Position numbers and translations under genes: made by a program
Shown: piece after piece, positions 28,647-37,290 of the stretch
Numbering within the stretch: the first letter of the stretch is position 1
Layout of the letters: each line of letters begins with the position of its first letter
The notes under the pieces: model-generated
What the model saw: only the letters and a program-made list of their open reading frames with translations
Database searches by the model: none
Told to the model about the DNA's origin: nothing
Assembly (NCBI RefSeq): GCF_025362475.1
Contig: NZ_JANYGH010000023.1
Coordinates: 62,001 to 126,000, forward strand
Direction: 5' to 3'
DNA: 64,000 bases
Source of the DNA: Mucilaginibacter sp.
GTDB taxonomy: Bacteria > Bacteroidota > Bacteroidia > Sphingobacteriales > Sphingobacteriaceae

Positions 28647-30461
28647 TTAGATGGCCGTCCAGGTAATAAGCCCGGCATCAATAAATTGATTTTCATCCGC
28701 CTTTTTACAATGGATAGCTATTACTGCTTGTTTATGGCGTTTAAGCGAAGCCTTTGCTTCATTACTTATTTTCTTTAAAGAAAATTTATTAAAACCTGTC
28801 ATCGTACACGCCTCAATACCATTAATGTATACCTCTACATTGGCATCGTGACTTATTGATAATACCATATTTTGCAATTCGGCGGCAGAAAGGGTCGCGG
28901 TATCAAACCGTTTTCTGAGCCATATATCGTTTGCGTTCCAGGGCGTATTTCCATTTTTTCCAAATCCGCTTTTGCCGCCCGGCCACAAACCGTCATTAAA
29001 TAAAGGTTTAAGCCACCCCTTGGTAGGTTTGCTGTATGTATATTTCCAGACTATTGGTTTAATTTGTTGCGTTGGCAGTATTACCTTTGCCCTTGCATTG
29101 CCCCGCAATGGCAAAATTTTCCCATTGCACTCTAACTGTAAGCGGGTAACAGAGGGGGTGATATACACTGGCGACAAATCATCTGAGCCAAACATCGTTG
29201 CCCATATAGCACCCCGCTTATCGGTAAACAAAGTGCTGTGGCCGCCGTGCCGCAGAGCCTGCCAGCTATCGCTATAAGGCCCGTAAATATTATCGGCTAC
29301 GGCAATATTCAGGTCATAGGTATTTTTGCCCATATCGTCGTTGCTTTTGGCCGAGTATAAATAATACCTGCCTTTATATTTAAGCATGCCGGGCCCTTCA
29401 AAACCAACATTTTTGCCGTTGTAGGTTTGCAGTGGTTTAAAGGGTTCGGCAAAACCCGTCATGTCGTTATTCATTAAGGCCATAAGGCAATGGTTGCGTA
29501 AAAAGTACACTTTGTCATTTTCTTCAAATAGCGATCCGTCGATACCTTCGGTTATGGGGCCGCTTACAACATCCCGGTATGGGCCTTCGGGCTTGCCCGA
29601 TGTGCTTTTCATCAGCCCCGTCCTTATCCCTTGCGGGGCAAACGTACCCATGCTGTAAACCATATACCAATTTTTCATTTTATTGATATAATGTATCTCG
29701 GGTGCCCAAAGTGGGCGCCGGCCCTTGGCATCATACTCTTTTTGCCATGTACCATCTTTATCAATACTCCATACTAAGCCTAAGTCAGTCCAGTTTTTAA
29801 GGTCGGCCGATTTCCAAAGGCGTAAACCATCGTTATTGTCCCAGCAGTGCTGGTGGGCAAGGTTACCCGCCAGGTAGCAGCTGGTATGTACCATGTAGTA
29901 AACACCATTGGGACCACGCGTAACTTCCGGGTCGCGCCCTATAACGTTCATCATCACCCGTATGGGAGGCAATTCTGCACCTTCGGGTATTAATTGTGCC
30001 GCCGGTATAATTTGCCGGTGCCGATGCCTGCTTTGCCATTCCAGTTTAATAAGGGATGTATTTGAGCATTCAACTTTTATGGCATATTGGATGCCTTTTG
30101 TCAGGTTAATATTTGCTTTTAATGTAGCCAGGGTTTTAAGGACCGATTGGCTAATTAATAAACTATCATTTACCCATACCCGGGCGTTGCCTACTGATGT
30201 AAGATAAACGCTATACTGCCCGTTAAATTGAGGAATGAGGTAGCCCAACCAGCGTACAGAATCGGGACACTTTTGTTGATTGCGCCAATCGAAATTTATT
30301 ACCGAATCACGTATAATTACCGAATCTTTAAGGTTTGCCGGGCTATAATAAACAGCCTTTAAGCCACGCTGGTTAAACGTTTGCGCTTTCAAACCTGCCG
30401 GAGACATCAGGAATATTAAACATAAATAAATGGCGGCTATTTTTAGGCAGTATTGGTTCAT
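28647..30461 (-). CDS. PA14-GH43 glycosidase with C-terminal sandwich domain
   Basis: 604 residues with a signal peptide (LCLIFLMSPAGLKAQ). A PA14-like domain (about 30-155, with GLKAVYYSPANLKDSV and YAIKVECSNTSLIKLEW) precedes a five-bladed GH43 propeller. The three expected acids are visible: Asp in IGRDPEVTR (about 176), the pKa-setting Asp in EGIDGSLFEE (about 308) and Glu in VGFEGPGML (about 354). The C-terminal part (about 470-604) resembles a galactose-binding-like sandwich (VWKYTYSKPTKGW, DANVEVYINGIE). Most relatives act on arabinose- or galactose-containing side chains. It starts 64 nt after promoter copy 5 and is co-transcribed with the GH63/GH37-like gene. Confidence 0.85.
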   Translation of the reverse strand: MNQYCLKIAAIYLCLIFLMSPAGLKAQTFNQRGLKAVYYSPANLKDSVIIRDSVINFDWRNQQKCPDSVRWLGYLIPQFNGQYSVYLTSVGNARVWVNDSLLISQSVLKTLATLKANINLTKGIQYAIKVECSNTSLIKLEWQSRHRHRQIIPAAQLIPEGAELPPIRVMMNVIGRDPEVTRGPNGVYYMVHTSCYLAGNLAHQHCWDNNDGLRLWKSADLKNWTDLGLVWSIDKDGTWQKEYDAKGRRPLWAPEIHYINKMKNWYMVYSMGTFAPQGIRTGLMKSTSGKPEGPYRDVVSGPITEGIDGSLFEENDKVYFLRNHCLMALMNNDMTGFAEPFKPLQTYNGKNVGFEGPGMLKYKGRYYLYSAKSNDDMGKNTYDLNIAVADNIYGPYSDSWQALRHGGHSTLFTDKRGAIWATMFGSDDLSPVYITPSVTRLQLECNGKILPLRGNARAKVILPTQQIKPIVWKYTYSKPTKGWLKPLFNDGLWPGGKSGFGKNGNTPWNANDIWLRKRFDTATLSAAELQNMVLSISHDANVEVYINGIEACTMTGFNKFSLKKISNEAKASLKRHKQAVIAIHCKKADENQFIDAGLITWTAI

Positions 30462-30524
30462 GCTTCTTTTAAAAGGCTAACTATAGCTTAAAGCTGCGCT
30501 AAAAACGGTGCAGCAATTGGCATA

Positions 30525-30575
30525 CGATGTTAGCTGTATTTTGCAAATGCGGCAACCTGCGCTATCCTGTTGCAT
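30525..30575 (-). promoter_or_regulatory. Locus operator/promoter, copy 5 (divergent form)
   Basis: The minus strand reads ATGCAACAGGATAGCGCAGG then TTGC; the AACAG and GC-GG-TTGC parts of the operator are kept with a four-base insertion. TTG (30555-30553) is followed after exactly 20 nt by TAACATCG (30532-30525), a weak -7 box. It lies between the fbp stop and the GH43 start. Confidence 0.55.
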
Positions 30576-30591
30576 AGCAGCAAGGCAATAT

Positions 30592-31584
30592 TTATAACAT
30601 AGATAACGCCTTATTGACCATATTAACCGATCCAATAAATATGGGCGACCGCTGGTGAATATCATTGACCTGTATATCAAGTATCCTGATATGGCCGTTA
30701 CTGGCAATGCCACCCGCCTGTTCAATAATAAAAGCCATGGGATTACACTCGTATAATAGTCGGAGTTTCCCGTTAGGATTATCTGCCGACGAAGGATATA
30801 TGAAGATGCCCCCTTTGATCAAGTTGCGGTGAATATCGGCTACCATGGAGCCGGTATAACGGGAGGCGAACGGCCGATGCGAAGCCTGATCGGTTTCCTG
30901 GCAGTATGTTATAAATAATTTTACACCCTGCTGAAAACAACCTAAGTTGCCCTCATTAATAGAATACACTGCACCATCCTCAGGCATCATCATATTAGGG
31001 TGAGAAAGGCAAAATTCGCCTATCGAAGGATCAAGGGTAAAACCATTAACTCCTTTACCGGTGGTATATACCAACATGGTTGATGAGCCGTAAATAATAT
31101 ACCCTGCCGCTACCTGATGGGTCCCTTGTTGAAAAACATCTTCAAGACTTGCCTTGGTTTCGATGGTTTTTCTGCGGTATACTGAAAAAATTGTACCCAC
31201 CGTTACATTTACATCAATATTGGTTGAGCCATCCAGTGGATCAATGGCGACAATATATTTGGCATCCTTCGCTATGGCCGAATCAATGTGGATATGTTCT
31301 TCATTTTCTTCCGATATAATCATACAGCATTCGCCTCCGCTTTTTAAGGCAGATATAAATTGTTCATTTGCGTATACATCAAGCAACTTTTGAGTTTCGC
31401 CTTGTACGTTCATTGTTCCTGCATCACCCACAATATCAATGAGACAGGCCTGATTTACTGCCCGGTTCACAATTTTAGCCGCTATACCCACATCGCGTAG
31501 TAAACGCGATAATTCTCCTTTCGCATACGGAAAATCGGCTTGTTTTTCAATAATAAACTGACCTAATGTTTTAACTGCCTTCAT
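30592..31584 (-). CDS. fbp: Class 1 fructose-1,6-bisphosphatase
   Basis: The cytoplasmic enzyme converts fructose-1,6-bisphosphate to fructose-6-phosphate in gluconeogenesis. The frame extends to 31617, but the start at 31584 gives [15 protein letters not shown], the normal N-terminus, and 330 residues. The metal-binding signature [19 protein letters not shown] is present, with GTIFSVYRR after it, [22 protein letters not shown] residues for the active site ([16 protein letters not shown]), and the substrate lysine region [24 protein letters not shown]. All expected blocks are intact. It is a housekeeping enzyme placed next to the GH43 unit; growth on pentoses, pyruvate or triose products from this locus would need gluconeogenesis. 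Confidence 0.95.
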   Translation of the reverse strand: MKAVKTLGQFIIEKQADFPYAKGELSRLLRDVGIAAKIVNRAVNQACLIDIVGDAGTMNVQGETQKLLDVYANEQFISALKSGGECCMIISEENEEHIHIDSAIAKDAKYIVAIDPLDGSTNIDVNVTVGTIFSVYRRKTIETKASLEDVFQQGTHQVAAGYIIYGSSTMLVYTTGKGVNGFTLDPSIGEFCLSHPNMMMPEDGAVYSINEGNLGCFQQGVKLFITYCQETDQASHRPFASRYTGSMVADIHRNLIKGGIFIYPSSADNPNGKLRLLYECNPMAFIIEQAGGIASNGHIRILDIQVNDIHQRSPIFIGSVNMVNKALSML

Positions 31585-31617
31585 ATAATGGTGTTCGTAG
31601 TTCAAAGCGAATAGCAT

Positions 31618-31946
31618 GGTAACAGCATTTGCTATCTTGATTTAGAGTACCAATTTGTTAAAAAAGATAGTGCGTTCCGTACCCCCCCATAGCGCATATA
31701 GCAACTTCTAAAATGATATTGCATCAACTAAATACCATGCGTTATCAATGATTTTGCAGGCATAACCTGTATGCCAAGTTAAACAACCGGAAATTATTGA
31801 CTGTCATGGGCTATCATGTAACTATATAGAGACAAGCATAAATACGGGAACACGTTTGATAACTTGGTACTTCTAAACTGATTTTTTGCAAGAACAATTC
31901 AGAATAGTCAGAACCGGGTAACGATTGTTTCATAAGCACTACGAGG
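31618..31946. other. Gene-free stretch upstream of fbp
   Basis: No convincing reading frame, hairpin or repeat was found. It presumably holds the fbp promoter; a TTG occurs in minus-strand AAATTGGTACTC (around 31657) but no clear -7 box follows. Confidence 0.4.
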
Positions 31947-32201
31947 CTACATACAAGTAGCCATTGTAAACCTTATGCCGGGTCCCTCAAAATTGCCGAA
32001 GCCCACTTTTACTACAGTTTTATCATTAACCTCCTGCAATAAAAGCGTACCATGTCCCTTAACCTGTTTAGCCAGCCTTGGATAAGGCTGGCCATGTGGT
32101 GTTAAAACAGTACGTCTTACCTTGCCTATACCCTCAAATAGCTTTATTGCTGTAAACCATGTGGCGTTCTCAAACCTGCGTTGAACATTCTTCAGGTGCT
32201 T
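31947..32201 (-). pseudogene. Decayed reading frame of unknown family
   Basis: A minus-strand frame open for 84 codons without a usable start (two adjacent stops precede it) reads HLKNVQRRFENATWFTAIKL, then LTPHGQPYPRLAKQVKGHG and VKVGFGNFEGPGIRFTMATC before a TAG at 31947-31949. The composition looks like true protein, but I do not recognise the family. Lack of a start suggests an internal or C-terminal gene fragment. Confidence 0.35.
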
Positions 32202-32326
32202 TTATTAATCATGGCAGCAAGCGTTAGTACCGATAATTTGTTGGTATAGGATCTTCTCATATTTTTTTTTCAAACACCGTGACAGAATTGGACCTGCTTA
32301 TATTGTATTTCTATTCAAAGCCTAAT

Positions 32327-32358
32327 AGTTACTCAGTCAATTAGTTACTCAGTCAATT
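32327..32358. repeat. Perfect tandem 16-bp repeat
   Basis: AGTTACTCAGTCAATT occurs twice with no spacer, directly before the DUF4142 remnant. It could be a regulator binding site left from a lost gene, or a replication-slippage duplication. Confidence 0.7.
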
Positions 32359-32913
32359 TTGCATGTAGATTTTGTATACGTTGCTCGATCTGGCTCATCG
32401 TCTGCGGTATCTGACAACACCTTCGCTAACAAAGCTGCTGTGGGTGGCATGGAGGATGTTGTCCTGGGTAAAATGGCCGCTGAGAAAAGGGACAGTAAAG
32501 CGGTTAAAGACTTTGGTAATATGATGGTAATGGATCATGGTAAAGCCAATGACGAGCTTAAAGCCATTGCCCAAAAGAAAAACATTCCCCTGCCGGCGGG
32601 CTTGGACGCAGAGCACCAGGCGTAAAGCGACAGCCTAAGTAAGCTGAGCGGCAATGATTTTGATAAAGCCTATGTGGCGGCTATGATTGAAGGGCACCAA
32701 TAAACACTCGCCTTGATGCAATCGGAAGCCAGCAGCGGCAAGGATGTAGACTTAAAAGCATTCGCCGCCAAGACAGCGCCGGTAATTCAGCATCACCTAG
32801 ACGCCATAAGTAAGATCGGCCAGAATGCAGAGATATTCTCGTCGGCAACTATTGTCCTCGTACATATTGCAATCATTGGATATGGTTCGAACCTATCATT
32901 CAGTTTTTTATAA
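32359..32913 (+). pseudogene. DUF4142 family gene interrupted by two stop codons
   Basis: One frame encodes a DUF4142 (ferritin-like helical bundle, usually periplasmic) protein: NTFANKAAVGGMEDVVLGKM, AVKDFGNMMVMDHGKANDEL, then TAA (32623-32625), LSKLSGNDFDKAYVAAMIEGHQ (one residue run split here for length: LSKLSGNDFDKAYVAAM and IEGHQ), a second TAA (32701-32703), and LKAFAAKTAPVIQHHLDAIS. The frame is kept across both stops, so two point mutations are enough to explain the loss. The normal signal peptide is not visible at the start, and the last 20 or so codons no longer resemble the family. The function of DUF4142 is not established, although members are common in stress-related Bacteroidota loci. 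Confidence 0.8.
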
Positions 32914-33053
32914 TCAAAATCATTTTGAATTTCTCTTAAGATCAAACGTTTTGTATATTTGTAATGCAGCGATTAATGGCTAAATACAGTGTTGTGCAAA
33001 TCGTTGAATGATCTTTTAAGTATTTATAACTCATTATAATTTAAGAACTTACA
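32914..33053. other. AT-rich gene-free spacer
   Basis: Between the DUF4142 remnant and the tRNA-like fragment I see no gene, repeat or promoter that I can defend. It lacks the acceptor 5' strand, D arm or anticodon arm that would complete the tRNA-like sequence. Confidence 0.4.
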
Positions 33054-33081
33054 AAGAGGGTTCGATTCCCGCTCTGAGTAC
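33054..33081 (+). other. tRNA 3'-end-like fragment, possible attachment-site remnant
   Basis: GAGGG-TTCGATT-CCCGC (33056-33072) has the form of a T arm (four of five stem pairs, the invariant TTCRANY-type loop). It is followed by a 7-nt acceptor-like strand TCTGAGT and a discriminator A. No 5' half exists upstream. Duplicated tRNA 3' ends are the usual scars of tyrosine-integrase elements, and a strong terminator follows, as after a real tRNA gene. The identity of the parent tRNA cannot be told. Confidence 0.45.
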
Positions 33082-33093
33082 TTTAGAATCGAC

Positions 33094-33130
33094 ACAAAGC
33101 CTGGTATGAAAATATCAGGCTTTGTTGTTT
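33094..33130 (+). terminator. Strong rho-independent terminator
   Basis: Perfect 10-bp stem ACAAAGCCTG (33094-33103) / CAGGCTTTGT (33116-33125), 12-nt loop, followed by TGTTT. It follows the tRNA-like fragment on the plus strand; no complete gene upstream uses it. Confidence 0.7.
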
Positions 33131-33357
33131 ATATCAACATCACCCCAACCGGGGCAGAGAATTAAAGGATCAGGGATCAGTCGGAAATTTTACACCTATG
33201 AATTTGTATCAATATCGACTCGCGCAGTATTACCGACCAATCGCTCAAGTTGATCACAGATGACCGAGGATCTTTAGGTTTGAAACAACAGAATATTAAA
33301 AACGGGTTATCGCCTACAATTCCAGTCCTCACGGAATATCCGACACAGCACTTTCAT

Positions 33358-34233
33358 TTATTCTTTTCCCTTTAAAAAACCATTGTCCACCAACCAAAGC
33401 CTGACTTGCCTGGGCCACTCTGTGTAAGAACCTTTATTTGTTTCCCGGATGCCAAAGCCATGACCCACGCTTGAGTAAATATGCAACTCTGCGGGTACAC
33501 CGGCTTCTTTATATTTAAGATACAGTTGGGCTACCCCTTCTGATATATCCTTCCTGTCTTTATAACCACCGGCAATGAATACAGGGGGAGCTGCCGGGCT
33601 TACAGAAAGCCTGTGAATATTGCCGGGATAAATTAAACACTGAAAATCAGGCTTATCGCTTTCACGATCAATAGGATCTTTAGCGCTTTGATCTTTTGTT
33701 GTATAGCGCATTGCCGCTAATGCTGCAAGTTCGCCGCCAGCAGAAAATCCCATAACTCCTATTCTGGCGGTATCTATTCCCCATTCTTTCGCCCGGCTTC
33801 TTACTAATCTGATAGCACGTTGAATATCAGCCACCTCTTCCTTATCAACCGTATAAGTTGAATTGGTATCGCGCGCCAGGCGGTATTTTAAAACAAACGC
33901 AGCAATGCCATGATCCCTGAACCATTTTGCCGGGCTATAGCCTTCGTGACTTATCCATAGCTCGCTGTGACCTCCGCCGGGTGCAACTATAATAGCAGTT
34001 CCGGTAGCTTTACCAGCGTCGGGCAAATAGGGTGTTAAAGAAGGTTTATGCACACTTGAAATTACGATATCGCCCTGGTCGGTTACGCGCGTTTTTTGAG
34101 GGGCCGTTTTTCCCTCTGATCCCGGAGCGCCATTGGGCCAAAGTAATATCTCTTTCGGCTCATCGGTAACTGCGACCATAGCGCAGAATAAAAAAAATGT
34201 AACAATTGATTGCAATAGCACTTTATATCTCAT
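33358..34233 (-). CDS. Exported alpha/beta-hydrolase, acetylesterase/acylesterase-like
   Basis: 291 residues with an N-terminal hydrophobic export signal. LLWPNGAPGSEG at the N-terminus and TAIIVAPGGGHSELWISHEGY (shown here as TAIIVAPGGGHSELW) give the oxyanion-hole HGGG-like loop. VMGFSAGGELAALAA provides the nucleophile elbow GFSAGG (Ser near 160). IYSSVGHGFG supplies the catalytic His, and the Asp probably lies in FIAGGYKDRKD. This set is typical of BD-FAE/xylan-esterase-like enzymes common in PULs. It is 138 bp after dgoA and has its own candidate promoter with direct repeats, so it may be regulated separately. Confidence 0.85.
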   Translation of the reverse strand: MRYKVLLQSIVTFFLFCAMVAVTDEPKEILLWPNGAPGSEGKTAPQKTRVTDQGDIVISSVHKPSLTPYLPDAGKATGTAIIVAPGGGHSELWISHEGYSPAKWFRDHGIAAFVLKYRLARDTNSTYTVDKEEVADIQRAIRLVRSRAKEWGIDTARIGVMGFSAGGELAALAAMRYTTKDQSAKDPIDRESDKPDFQCLIYPGNIHRLSVSPAAPPVFIAGGYKDRKDISEGVAQLYLKYKEAGVPAELHIYSSVGHGFGIRETNKGSYTEWPRQVRLWLVDNGFLKGKE

Positions 34234-34275
34234 AACAGTAAGGCATTAACTTTATAAATTGGTTTTGATGATTTG

Positions 34276-34344
34276 CAAAGCTAAATAACTGTAAATAAAC
34301 CCTATTTTATTGTGCTATTGATTATCATTTTGGTGCTATTGATT
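34276..34344 (-). promoter_or_regulatory. Candidate activator-type promoter of the esterase gene
   Basis: On the minus strand AATCAATAGCAC occurs twice (34344-34333 and 34323-34312), 21 bp apart start to start, that is two helical turns. An exact -7 box TAGCTTTG (34283-34276) follows. There is no TTG at -33, as expected for an activator-dependent promoter. Direct repeats at 21 bp fit an AraC-type regulator. Confidence 0.6.
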
Positions 34345-34371
34345 TATCAATGTAATAAATCAGTTACTAAC

Positions 34372-35028
34372 CTATACCGCTTTAGTATTGACGTATGCTT
34401 TATATCGTTCCTTGTATAAAACATAAATTTCCTGCAGTTTATCCCAGTCTTCACTTTCCAGGATATCTTTTGGGAACAGGTGGCTGCCTATTCCAACAGC
34501 CTTTGCCCCTGCTGCCAGGTAGCCGGTAAAATTTTCAAGATTTATTCCGCCGGTTGGCACCAGGCTAATATGATTTAACGGGCCTAATACTTCCCGGATA
34601 TATCCTGTGCCTAAAGTAGTCGCCGGGAAAACCTTTACCATTGTTGCACCCAGGCTCCAGGCTTTATATATTTCAGTAGGCGTATAAGCCCCCGGAAAAA
34701 CAGGTATTTTTTGAGCTGCACAGGTACTTATGACATCTTCATTTACAATTGGCGTAACAATAAATTGAGCTCCCGCATTTAAAGCCTTTTCCAGATCGTC
34801 AATAGTACAAACCGTTCCGGCGCCGATATTTAATTTATCACCATATGTATTAACTAATGACGCGATAATCTCTTCCGCACCGGCAGAATTCATTGTAACT
34901 TCAAGGCAGGTTAAGCCCGACTGCTGATAAACATGGCCGATGCTTTCTGTATATTCCCTGGAAATATTCCTCATAATACCGATAATGGGCATCCGGTTAA
35001 AAAGCTCCCATGAAAATTTGTTGTTCAT
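34372..35028 (-). CDS. dgoA: 2-dehydro-3-deoxy-6-phosphogalactonate (KDPG/KDPGal) aldolase
   Basis: 218 residues, class I aldolase. It cleaves 2-keto-3-deoxy-6-phosphogalactonate to pyruvate and glyceraldehyde-3-phosphate. Visible are LEVTMNSAGAEE (catalytic Glu region near 45), GAGTVCTIDDLEKALNAGAQ (about 72-91), IPVFPGAYTPTEI and the Schiff-base Lys in ATMVKVFPA (about 137), then LVPTGGINLENF for phosphate binding. The family also covers KDPG from gluconate; the dgo neighbours argue for the galactonate form. Its start overlaps the dgoK stop by 4 bp, the usual sign of coupled translation. Confidence 0.93.
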   Translation of the reverse strand: MNNKFSWELFNRMPIIGIMRNISREYTESIGHVYQQSGLTCLEVTMNSAGAEEIIASLVNTYGDKLNIGAGTVCTIDDLEKALNAGAQFIVTPIVNEDVISTCAAQKIPVFPGAYTPTEIYKAWSLGATMVKVFPATTLGTGYIREVLGPLNHISLVPTGGINLENFTGYLAAGAKAVGIGSHLFPKDILESEDWDKLQEIYVLYKERYKAYVNTKAV

Positions 35029-36002
35029 TGCATTGTTGTTTTATAAATTTTATGTTGACCGCGCACAACTGCTTCATCAGCCCAGCTGGTATTAACTATC
35101 CGTATTTTTGACGAAAGGCCCAATTCTTCCAGGGCGCACCGGTAATACTCACCCAAATTTGAGCCGCCAAGGAGGTTTATTTTTTGTATGCCGGAGGTTT
35201 TTAAATCCTTTAGTTCAGTTGCTATCAATAAACCGCTCAGGTAATTATAGTTCTCCCTGTTTGATAGCTTATTCAGCAGGCTATTTGTTCTTACTTTAAA
35301 AGCAGCGTTTAATAAGTTGGCATCAATTGCATCATTCACCCCCATCTTAAAGCTGCCCGAAGTTTGTGGATCTGTTTGCTCATCGTTATTTTCAACGCTT
35401 AGCCTCAATATGCTTTTTTGCGACAGCAGTTCAAAAAATTCTCCGGTCATATAGGTCTTGATGCCAGTTATTTGATCCTTCGATACAAAAATATGTTTTG
35501 AATGCGTGCCTGGAAAAATGAACAATTCATCATCGATTTTTCCATACGATGGATCAATACAACCAATCAGCTGGGTTTCCTCTCCCCTAACTACATCATC
35601 ATCAGACCGCAAACCCGAAATAACCATCACATCATGCGCAAAATGCCCATCTGCAGAAATAGATTGTGTTTTAATATTCGTACCATCTGTACCAACAGGC
35701 AGCTGGCTATAAGGAATGTCAATAAAACCTATCGTCGAAGATGCCATCCCCGAAATGATGAGTTGCACACCACTTAGGGACCTACTTGTTTTACTTTCAA
35801 TTTTTTTGATGTATTTATTTATTACATCCAGATAAAATGAACGTCGTTCTTCTTCGGGTTGCCCACTTTGTTTCCACAAAGCAAAAGTGGCTGCAATGCC
35901 GTTGTTATCTGTTTCTTCGGCCAATATTTGATATCCGTTCACATCAACCAGCCGCAGCCTAAAGCTAGAAGTTCCCCAATCGCAGCTAAGAAACTGTTTC
36001 AT
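35025..36002 (-). CDS. dgoK: 2-dehydro-3-deoxygalactonokinase
   Basis: 325 residues. It phosphorylates 2-keto-3-deoxygalactonate at O6 with ATP. The N-terminus [15 protein letters not shown] is the phosphate-1 loop of the sugar-kinase/actin fold. LIISGMASSTIGF and LFIFPGTHSKHIFV are further family blocks, and GGSNLGEYYRCAL near the C-terminus matches the adenosine-binding segment. Length agrees with the E. coli enzyme (about 290) plus small insertions. It overlaps both dgoT (17 bp) and dgoA (4 bp). Confidence 0.92.
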   Translation of the reverse strand: MKQFLSCDWGTSSFRLRLVDVNGYQILAEETDNNGIAATFALWKQSGQPEEERRSFYLDVINKYIKKIESKTSRSLSGVQLIISGMASSTIGFIDIPYSQLPVGTDGTNIKTQSISADGHFAHDVMVISGLRSDDDVVRGEETQLIGCIDPSYGKIDDELFIFPGTHSKHIFVSKDQITGIKTYMTGEFFELLSQKSILRLSVENNDEQTDPQTSGSFKMGVNDAIDANLLNAAFKVRTNSLLNKLSNRENYNYLSGLLIATELKDLKTSGIQKINLLGGSNLGEYYRCALEELGLSSKIRIVNTSWADEAVVRGQHKIYKTTMQ

Positions 36003-37290
36003 TATGCAGTAATTTTAAATTTGGATTCTCCTGATCGGGATTGTTGACATTACCAACTAAAAACAGGTATGATAGCACACCTGCAAAAGCTAATATTCCT
36101 ATAAATAGTATGGAAGATGTAAAACTACCGTCTTTAGCTAAATAACCGATAACCAGCGGAACTATTATTGACGATAAGCCGCCCATAAAATTAAAAACAC
36201 CTCCCGTAAGGCCGATAAGATTTTTGGGTGCAAGTAAGGATACAAACACCCATGCTATAGATGCCAGGCCGTTCCCAAAAAAGGCGATAGTCATGAATAA
36301 AATTACAAGTGTGGTATTGTTAACATAGTTTGCCCCAATAATAAAGGTTGATAGCAGCAAACCAATTATTACTGGCGTTTTGCGTGCTTTATTGAATGAG
36401 ATGCCTTTTTTTATTAAACGATCGGAAATTAAACCGGATAATATGACCCCGGCAAATGCGGCAAAAAACGGTATTGAAGATAAAAAACCTGATTTTAAAA
36501 AATCAAAGCCGCGATATTTAACCAGGTAAGTTGGAAACCAGGTTAGAAAAAACCATAAGGTTGATGTAACCGCAAACTGGCCTAAATAAATGCCCCATAA
36601 TTTGCGATTGGTTAGTACCTGCTTAAATTCCTTTCGGGTGATTTTTTTTGACGGAAGGTTAACCGCCGGGGTATCATTTTTTGTAACAGGTCGTGCCTCA
36701 TCTATTACGGGGTCCCGGTAAAAGCTATACCAAACCAGGCTCCAGATTATGCCAACTACGCCGGTACTAATAAATAAGCCACGCCAGCCCCAGTAACTTT
36801 GAATAACTGCTAAAAGAGGAGTTAAAAATGCGAGCCCGATGAATTGTCCCGAGGTATAAACAGCTATTGCGGATGCCCTTTCGTTTTCAGGAAACCAGTT
36901 GCTGACAACCCGGTTATTTATGGGGTATGAAGGCGCCTCGAACATACCTGTGGCCATCCTGAGGCCCAATAAAGAATAAAATCCACGGGTAATACCCTGC
37001 AACAACGTTACAACAGACCAACTGCATAATGTTATTGCATATAATACGCGGGGGCTAAACCGATCAATAATAATTCCACCCGGAATTTGGAAAGCGACGT
37101 ACATCCAACCAAAAGCCGAAAATATCAGCCCTAATTGTATGGTGCTTAATTTCAGGTCGGCACTGATTGCAGTGGCCGCTACCGAAATATTGCTGCGGTC
37201 CATATAATTGATAATAACGTTTACAAATAAAAAAGCCAATACCCGGAATCTGGTTCTGCTATATTTATTGTTGTTTACCGTAGTTACCAT
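35986..37290 (-). CDS. dgoT: MFS sugar-acid transporter (galactonate/hexuronate type)
   Basis: 434 residues with about 12 predicted membrane helices. [20 protein letters not shown] near the N-terminus is characteristic of the anion:cation symporter family that includes DgoT, GudP and Exu[10 protein letters not shown] after helix 2 is the MFS motif A region. A large central loop (about 205-225) separates the two halves. Galactonate is the likely substrate because the gene lies between dgoD and dgoK, overlapping each; transport of a related sugar acid cannot be excluded. Confidence 0.85.
   Translation of the reverse strand: MVTTVNNNKYSRTRFRVLAFLFVNVIINYMDRSNISVAATAISADLKLSTIQLGLIFSAFGWMYVAFQIPGGIIIDRFSPRVLYAITLCSWSVVTLLQGITRGFYSLLGLRMATGMFEAPSYPINNRVVSNWFPENERASAIAVYTSGQFIGLAFLTPLLAVIQSYWGWRGLFISTGVVGIIWSLVWYSFYRDPVIDEARPVTKNDTPAVNLPSKKITRKEFKQVLTNRKLWGIYLGQFAVTSTLWFFLTWFPTYLVKYRGFDFLKSGFLSSIPFFAAFAGVILSGLISDRLIKKGISFNKARKTPVIIGLLLSTFIIGANYVNNTTLVILFMTIAFFGNGLASIAWVFVSLLAPKNLIGLTGGVFNFMGGLSSIIVPLVIGYLAKDGSFTSSILFIGILAFAGVLSYLFLVGNVNNPDQENPNLKLLHNETVS

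Noticed and set aside
33001..33081. A complete tRNA gene
   Set aside because: No 5' acceptor strand, D arm or anticodon arm can be drawn upstream of the T-arm-like segment.
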